Of a stretch of DNA of 9,198 nt, positions 5,751 through 9,198 are shown piece by piece (within the stretch, counting starts at the first letter, position 1; the number at the start of each line of letters is the position of its first letter). This stretch comes from CAZGVW01 sp964529265. GTDB lineage: Bacteria; Planctomycetota; Phycisphaerae; Phycisphaerales; UBA1924. The stretch is from assembly GCA_964529265.1 (NCBI GenBank), contig CAZGVW010000073.1, positions 1-9,198 on the forward strand, in the 5' to 3' direction. The notes under the pieces are model-generated. The model had not been told where the DNA came from. It made no database searches and saw only the letters and a list, made by a program, of their open reading frames with translations. The translations under genes and the position numbers were made by a program.

Positions 5751-6896
5751 ATGGACTTCTCCTGGACGCCGGAACAGCTGACGCTGCGCGAGCAGGTGAT
5801 CGAGCGGGCGCGGGCCGACCTCAATCACGACATCGAGGGACGCGACAAGCACGAAGCCTTTCTCCCGGCCAACTGGAAGACGTGCGCGGAGCTGGGAATC
5901 CTGGGCTGGAACGTTCCGCCAGAGTACGGCGGGCGTGGCCGGGACATTCTCACCGCGGTGTTCCTGCTCGAAGCGCTTGGATACGGCTGCCGCGACAACG
6001 GGCTGACGCTCGCGATCAACGCCCAGATCTGGACGATCCAGGAACCCCTTCTCGCCTTCGGATCCGAAGCGCAGAAGCGCGCCTACCTCCCGAAGCTCTG
6101 CGCGGGTGAACTGCTCGCCGCCGACGCCGTCACGGAGGAAGGTGCCGGGTCCGACGCGCTGAACATGTCGACGACCGCGCGGAAGACCCGCGACGGATAC
6201 GTGCTCAACGGGCGGAAGACGCTCATCGGCATGGCGCCAATCGCCGATGTGACGCTGGTGTTTGCGAAGACCGACCCCGCCGCAGGTCAATGGGGCATCT
6301 CGGCATTCCTGGTCGAGAAGGGGACACCAGGATTCACGGCCACGCTCAACCGCTCGAAATCGGGCCTGCGCACAATCCCGATGGGCGGCTTCGAGCTCGC
6401 GGACTGTGTCGTGCCGGAGTCGAGCCGTCTCGGCGCCGAGGGCGTCGGGCTGAGCATGTTCAACCACACCCTGGAGTGGGAGCGCAGTTTCATCCTCGCG
6501 AGCCACGTCGGCGCCATGGCCCGGCAGCTCGATGATTGCGTCGCTCACGCGAAAACTCGGGAGCAGTTCGGCAGACCGATCGGGAGCTTCCAGTCGGTCT
6601 CCAACCGTATCGCGGACATGAGAGTGCGGCTCGAGACGGCGCGGCTGCTTCTGTACCAGCTGGCGTGGATGAAGCACCATTCGAAGCCGGCCGCCCTGGA
6701 GGCCGCAGTCGCCAAGCTCTATCTGTCGGAATCTTTCGTCAGCTCGAGTCTCGATGCCGTGCGGACACACGGCGGCACTGGCTATCTGAGCGAGCTCGGA
6801 ATCGAGCGCGATCTCCGCGATGCTCTGGGAGGCGTGATTTACGCAGGCACGTCCGACATTCAGCGCAACGTCATCGCGCGGCTCCTGGGAGTCTAG
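5751..6896 (+). CDS. Acyl-CoA-dehydrogenase-like prolyl-carrier-protein dehydrogenase (PltE/AnaB type)
   Basis: The 381-residue protein has the complete acyl-CoA dehydrogenase fold: helical N-terminus (FSWTPEQLTLREQV), the FAD/substrate strand AVTEEGAGSD (126-135), FGRPIGSFQSV (273-283), and the C-terminal RTHGGTGYLSE and AGTSDIQRN. The usual medium-chain Glu before GTS is Ala365. Instead Glu244 in LEWER aligns with the isovaleryl-CoA dehydrogenase-type base, the arrangement I know for L-prolyl-thioester dehydrogenases. The expected job is FAD-dependent oxidation of prolyl-S-carrier protein to pyrroline- or pyrrole-2-carboxyl-S-carrier protein. Its neighbours support this: a proline-forming enzyme upstream, a PltF-like ligase downstream and a small carrier protein nearby. 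I chose the ATG at 5751, which is preceded by GAGAGGGG and gives the family N-terminus; the frame is open upstream but only overlaps the previous gene. A generic acyl-CoA dehydrogenase is the main alternative. Confidence 0.85.
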   Translation: MDFSWTPEQLTLREQVIERARADLNHDIEGRDKHEAFLPANWKTCAELGILGWNVPPEYGGRGRDILTAVFLLEALGYGCRDNGLTLAINAQIWTIQEPLLAFGSEAQKRAYLPKLCAGELLAADAVTEEGAGSDALNMSTTARKTRDGYVLNGRKTLIGMAPIADVTLVFAKTDPAAGQWGISAFLVEKGTPGFTATLNRSKSGLRTIPMGGFELADCVVPESSRLGAEGVGLSMFNHTLEWERSFILASHVGAMARQLDDCVAHAKTREQFGRPIGSFQSVSNRIADMRVRLETARLLLYQLAWMKHHSKPAALEAAVAKLYLSESFVSSSLDAVRTHGGTGYLSELGIERDLRDALGGVIYAGTSDIQRNVIARLLGV

Positions 6897-6906
6897 CCCC
6901 AGGGCT
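6895..6906 (+). repeat. 12-bp repeat AGCCCCAGGGCT, copy 1
   Basis: AGCCCCAGGGCT overlaps the last two bases of the dehydrogenase stop codon. The same 12 bases occur again at 8652-8663, just after the stop of the ligase gene. The word is nearly palindromic (AGCCC/GGGCT). Immediately after it, CCCAGG at 6898-6903 pairs with CCTGGG at 6913-6918, so a small hairpin can form downstream of the stop; there is no T tract. Confidence 0.6.
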
Positions 6907-6925
6907 AGAGTGCCTGGGAGGCCCG

Positions 6926-6969
6926 AGGCACCAGGCCGCGGGGCCCAGCGCTGGGCCAGGCACCAGGCC
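6926..6969 (+). repeat. Two 12-bp direct repeats with a 16-bp palindrome between them
   Basis: AGGCACCAGGCC occurs at 6926-6937 and again at 6958-6969. The perfect palindrome GGCCCAGCGCTGGGCC (6942-6957) lies between them and abuts the second copy. The composition is much more GGCC-rich than neighbouring coding sequence. Function is unknown; it resembles a scattered intergenic repeat family more than a classic terminator. Confidence 0.65.
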
Positions 6970-7017
6970 ACAGGCGGCGCTGGACGAGGATGCTGACTCG
7001 GTGAGCGCCGCCTGTGG
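6968..7017 (+). repeat. 14-bp perfect inverted repeat with a 22-base loop upstream of the ligase gene
   Basis: The arms are 6968-6981 (CCACAGGCGGCGCT) and 7004-7017 (AGCGCCGCCTGTGG); a one-base bulge would allow two or three further pairs. The predicted stem is very GC-rich and lies in the leader of the ligase gene, 38 bases before its ATG at 7056. No T run follows, so a simple intrinsic terminator is not supported. It could act as an attenuator, an RNA-stability element or a protein-binding site, or be part of the same intergenic repeat family. Confidence 0.7.
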
Positions 7018-7055
7018 GCCTTCGAGCTGCGAGACACGCTGCGGCTCTTGTGGGA

Positions 7056-8639
7056 ATGACATTTCTTCTTCACCAGTCGATTGACGAATCCGCGTCCAGG
7101 GATCCGACGCGCGAAGCGTTCCGCTTCGAAGGCGCGGGCCTGACCTACGAGGATCTCGTGCGCCGCGCGAACCGGCTCGCTGGCGTCCTGATCGAGGAAG
7201 GCGTGTGTCCAGGGGATCGTGTCGGCATCTATATGAACAAGGGCCTCGAGTTGCCCATCGCCCTGTACGGGATCCTGAAGGCTGGCGCGGCATACGTCCC
7301 GATCGATCCGTCGGCGCCCCTGTCCCGCATCCGGTCGATCATCGAGGACTGTGGCCTGCGCCATCTGATCACGAACGCGTCGCGCGAGCGCCGAACCGCG
7401 GAGCTGGCAGCGGCGCCGGCGGTGCGGGTCGTGATCGGTGCGCACGCGCCTGCGGCGCAGACCGCGTGCCGGTTCCTGCCGTGGGAGTCGCTCGAGGGTG
7501 CCGACGCGCGGCCGCCGGATGTTCTCGTGACTGACCAGGATCTGGCATACATCATGTACACGTCTGGTTCGACCGGAGTGCCGAAGGGGCTGATGCACAC
7601 GCACGCCAGCGGCCTGAGCTACGCAAGGCTCTCCGCTCGGACCTACCGTGTCGGGCCCGACGACAGGCTGGGCAATCACTCGCCGCTGCACTTCGACATG
7701 TCGACGTTCGAATACCTCACGGCTCCGCTCTGTGGCGCGACCACCGTGATCATTCCTGAAGAAGCGACGATGTTCCCGGTGAGCCTCGGAGAATTGATCG
7801 AGCGCGAGCGGCTCACGTTCTGGTATTCGGTCCCGCTCGCCTTGATACAGCTCGTGACGCATGGCGAGATCGAACGTCGCGATGCAGGAGCCCTGCGCTG
7901 GGTGCTCTTCGGTGGCGAGCCGTTTCCGCCGAAGTACCTCTGGACGCTGATGGAGCTCTGGCCTCATGCGCAATTTTCGAACGTGTACGGACCCGCTGAA
8001 GTGAACCAGTGCACCTGCTATCAGGTGCCGCTCTCCGACAAGGGGTCCAGTGAGCCGATACCGATCGGCAAAGTCTGGGCGGGCGCGGTCGGCCTCGTCG
8101 TGGATGCGCAGGACGAGGCGGTACCGCGAGGCGAGGTCGGCGAGCTCCTCGTCCGGACACCGACCATGATGCGCGGCTACTGGGCGCGACCGGATCTGAA
8201 CAGGACGGCATTTTTCGTACACGAACCGTTTCCAGGGCGCCAGGAGGTGTTCTACCGGACCGGCGATCTGGTGCGCGAGCGCGACGACTGCAACCTGCTC
8301 TTCCTCGGGCGCAAGGATCGGCAGATCAAGATACGCGGCTATCGCGTGGAACTGGACGAGGTCGAAGCCGTGCTGGGCTCATTCGAGGAGGTGTCGGAAG
8401 CGGCCGCGGTGGCTCTCCGGGGCGAGCAGGGAAGCGTCGAGATCGTCGCCGCTGTCCTTCCGCGGGACCGGGAGCGCCCGGCGGCAGAAGACCTTCGGCG
8501 CCGCGCGGCGGAACATCTCCCAGCCTATGCCGTGCCGCAGCGCATCGAGATACGCGCCTCTTTCCCCCGCACGGCGACGGGCAAGATCGATCGGCAGGCG
8601 CTCGTGGCGATGTATGAGGGGGGCACAGAGAAGGTGTAG
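7056..8639 (+). CDS. Free-standing adenylating enzyme, probable L-prolyl-AMP ligase (PltF/AnaC type)
   Basis: The 527-residue protein is a complete adenylation domain without condensation or carrier domains. It shows A2 (GAAYVPIDP), A3 (YTSGSTGVPKG, 168-178), A4 (HFDMSTFEY), WYSVP at 256-260, A5 (NVYGPAEVN), A7 (FYRTGDL, 399-405), intact A8 (GRKDRQIKIRGYRVE) and A10 (PRTATGKID, Lys510). By-eye pocket residues are D214, M215, F218, Y257, L284, G286, V310, Q318, C319, giving D-M-F-Y-L-G-V-Q-C. This shares the D-x-x-Y-L-x-x-x-C pattern of the prolyl ligase PltF (DLLYLALVC) but is not identical. It should activate proline, or a related amino acid, and load it on the small carrier protein at 8741-9007. 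The ATG at 7056 gives the family N-terminus; a GTG at 7014 is rejected because it lies in a hairpin arm. A 159-base gap rich in repeats separates it from the dehydrogenase gene. Confidence 0.85.
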   Translation: MTFLLHQSIDESASRDPTREAFRFEGAGLTYEDLVRRANRLAGVLIEEGVCPGDRVGIYMNKGLELPIALYGILKAGAAYVPIDPSAPLSRIRSIIEDCGLRHLITNASRERRTAELAAAPAVRVVIGAHAPAAQTACRFLPWESLEGADARPPDVLVTDQDLAYIMYTSGSTGVPKGLMHTHASGLSYARLSARTYRVGPDDRLGNHSPLHFDMSTFEYLTAPLCGATTVIIPEEATMFPVSLGELIERERLTFWYSVPLALIQLVTHGEIERRDAGALRWVLFGGEPFPPKYLWTLMELWPHAQFSNVYGPAEVNQCTCYQVPLSDKGSSEPIPIGKVWAGAVGLVVDAQDEAVPRGEVGELLVRTPTMMRGYWARPDLNRTAFFVHEPFPGRQEVFYRTGDLVRERDDCNLLFLGRKDRQIKIRGYRVELDEVEAVLGSFEEVSEAAAVALRGEQGSVEIVAAVLPRDRERPAAEDLRRRAAEHLPAYAVPQRIEIRASFPRTATGKIDRQALVAMYEGGTEKV

Positions 8640-8651
8640 GGCTCAGGGCAC

Positions 8652-8663
8652 AGCCCCAGGGCT
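8652..8663 (+). repeat. 12-bp repeat AGCCCCAGGGCT, copy 2
   Basis: It is identical to the copy at 6895-6906 and again lies right behind a stop codon (TAG at 8637-8639). The 8640-8740 gap is otherwise built of similar GGGCT, CCCAG and CTGGGCCCAG (8716-8725) words. The rest of the gap shows no gene. Confidence 0.6.
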
Positions 8664-8740
8664 GGATCAGGCATGAGGCTTCAGTCCACGAGGTCGCCGC
8701 CTTGATTCCGTGCGCCTGGGCCCAGAGACAGCCCAGATCC

Positions 8741-9007
8741 CTAAGGCCTGGGCCCTGAGGCCTTACTCGCTGCCAGATACCCCGCCATCACCCGCACAGT
8801 TCGGAAATTCTGCGGGACCAGGTCCGTCGGAGGGATCGTCACCCCGAACGTGGCTTCGAGATGCGCGATGAGCCGCATGATGCCGACCGAGTCGACGTAG
8901 CCGGCCGTGAACAGATTCTCGTCAGGATCCACGGCATCACGGCTGCCCATGAGCTCCTCGACGATGAAGGCTGTGATGAGGCGCTCGATGGCTGCCACGT
9001 CCGCCAT
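8741..9007 (-). CDS. Free-standing acyl/peptidyl carrier protein
   Basis: The 88-residue acidic protein has the four-helix carrier-protein layout. The 4'-phosphopantetheine site is Ser40 in GYVDSVGIM, the D-S motif with hydrophobic neighbours. It is preceded by DPDENLF and followed by HLEATFGVTIPPTDLVPQNF, which is helix II to helix III of PltL/DltC-like carriers. It would hold the prolyl group loaded by the ligase at 7056-8639 while the dehydrogenase at 5751-6896 oxidises it, then donate it to the condensation domain of the NRPS. It lies on the opposite strand from its presumed partners, convergent with the ligase. It starts nine bases after a HupE-like gene whose stop overlaps a possible GGAG binding site. 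The C-terminal tail (KASGPRP) is encoded in an intergenic-type hairpin. A carrier for some other acyl chain is possible. Confidence 0.85.
   Translation of the reverse strand: MADVAAIERLITAFIVEELMGSRDAVDPDENLFTAGYVDSVGIMRLIAHLEATFGVTIPPTDLVPQNFRTVRVMAGYLAASKASGPRP
8742..8765. terminator. GC-rich hairpin between convergent genes, over the carrier-protein stop codon
   Basis: TAAGGCCT at 8742-8749 pairs with AGGCCTTA at 8758-8765 around the loop GGGCCCTG. It lies between the convergent ligase and carrier-protein genes, where a bidirectional terminator would be useful. It lacks a U tract, so its termination activity is only inferred. It encodes the last residues of the carrier protein (KASGPRP plus stop). 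Confidence 0.4.
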
Positions 9008-9016
9008 TGGCGGCGG

Positions 9017-9198
9017 TTACTCCAGCCCGAACGCGCGCTGCACGAACCAGACGCCCGAGATGAGGATCAGCGCGACCGACCCTGCCTTCAGCACGACCGG
9101 CATGTACATCGGCAGCTTCCGAAGGAGGAACAACGCAGGAAAGACCACGGCGACTATCGCAATCTGTCCAAGCTCGACGCCGATGTTGAACCCGAGGA
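9017..9198 (-). CDS. HupE/UreJ-family membrane protein, C-terminal end (partial)
   Basis: Only the last 59 residues are present; the gene enters from the right edge. It begins with LGFNIGVELGQIAIVAVV, which contains the F-N-x-G-V-E-L-G-Q signature I know from HupE/UreJ proteins. A second hydrophobic segment (SVALILISGVWFV) follows, and the protein ends in RAFGLE. HupE/UreJ members are small multi-pass membrane proteins linked to nickel uptake in hydrogenase or urease clusters, but many related members have no known role. No hydrogenase or urease gene is in view. The gene ends nine bases before the carrier-protein ATG, so the two may be co-transcribed. Whether it belongs to the biosynthetic cluster, for instance in export, or is a flanking gene cannot be decided here. 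Confidence 0.75.
   Translation of the reverse strand, partial: LGFNIGVELGQIAIVAVVFPALFLLRKLPMYMPVVLKAGSVALILISGVWFVQRAFGLE

Noticed and set aside
6942..6957. Palindrome GGCCCAGCGCTGGGCC as an intrinsic terminator
   Set aside because: It has no loop bases and no T run, and it sits among other repeats, so a repeat element is the safer reading.
6926..6969. Direct repeats as a CRISPR array
   Set aside because: There are only two 12-bp copies, with a palindromic spacer and no cas genes.
7014..7055. GTG start for the ligase at 7014
   Set aside because: It lies in the right arm of the inverted repeat, and the family-like N-terminus begins at the ATG at 7056.
5478..8222. Long open frame (914 codons) on the minus strand opposite the cyclodeaminase, dehydrogenase and ligase genes
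   Set aside because: Its product is Arg/His/Pro-rich low-complexity sequence without any domain, and it mirrors three genes with clear family motifs. It is a high-GC antisense shadow.

Overview
The window is about 9.2 kb of high-GC bacterial DNA, densely coding, and reads as part of a nonribosomal peptide synthetase (NRPS) gene cluster. The host cannot be fixed from the sequence. GC-rich, GGGCCC-type intergenic repeats and a fragment resembling the linker of Ser/Thr kinase/TPR proteins would fit a soil Acidobacteriota-like genome, but that is a weak inference.

Layout. The minus strand from 4591 down to the left edge carries an NRPS operon. The first ORF (1925-4591) has a condensation domain and most of an adenylation domain; its by-eye specificity code (D-L-T-K-V-G-E-V-G) resembles asparagine codes. 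It stops at an in-frame TAG inside motif A8. Two codons later, in the same frame and behind a good ribosome-binding site, a second ORF (290-1921) supplies the rest of the adenylation domain and a peptidyl carrier domain. A module of roughly 330 residues is inserted between A8 and A10: an N-type ATP pyrophosphatase (PP-loop SGGKDS) with two zinc-type CxxC pairs, most like the N-acetyl-sugar amidotransferase (PseA/WbpG) group. A third ORF overlaps its stop by 4 bp (ATGA) and begins like another NRPS protein, but coding switches frame before the window edge.

The plus strand, divergent from 4631, carries an ornithine-cyclodeaminase-family enzyme, an acyl-CoA-dehydrogenase-like flavoprotein and a free-standing PltF-like adenylating enzyme. 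A free-standing acyl carrier protein lies on the minus strand at 8741-9007, directly behind the 3' end of a HupE/UreJ-like membrane protein gene that runs off the right edge. Intergenic regions on both sides of the ligase gene hold GC-rich inverted and direct repeats.

Working model (inference). The cyclodeaminase makes L-proline from ornithine. The ligase loads it on the carrier protein and the flavoprotein oxidises the prolyl thioester to a pyrroline- or pyrrole-2-carboxyl thioester, as in the PltF/PltE/PltL and AnaC/AnaB/AnaD systems. The C-A-PCP line then joins this starter to an Asn-like residue, and the inserted ATP pyrophosphatase modifies an amide or acyl group, for example to an amidine or thioamide. 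The interrupted, split adenylation domain is the most unusual feature. The premature stop and the scrambled left-edge gene leave open whether the cluster is intact or decaying.
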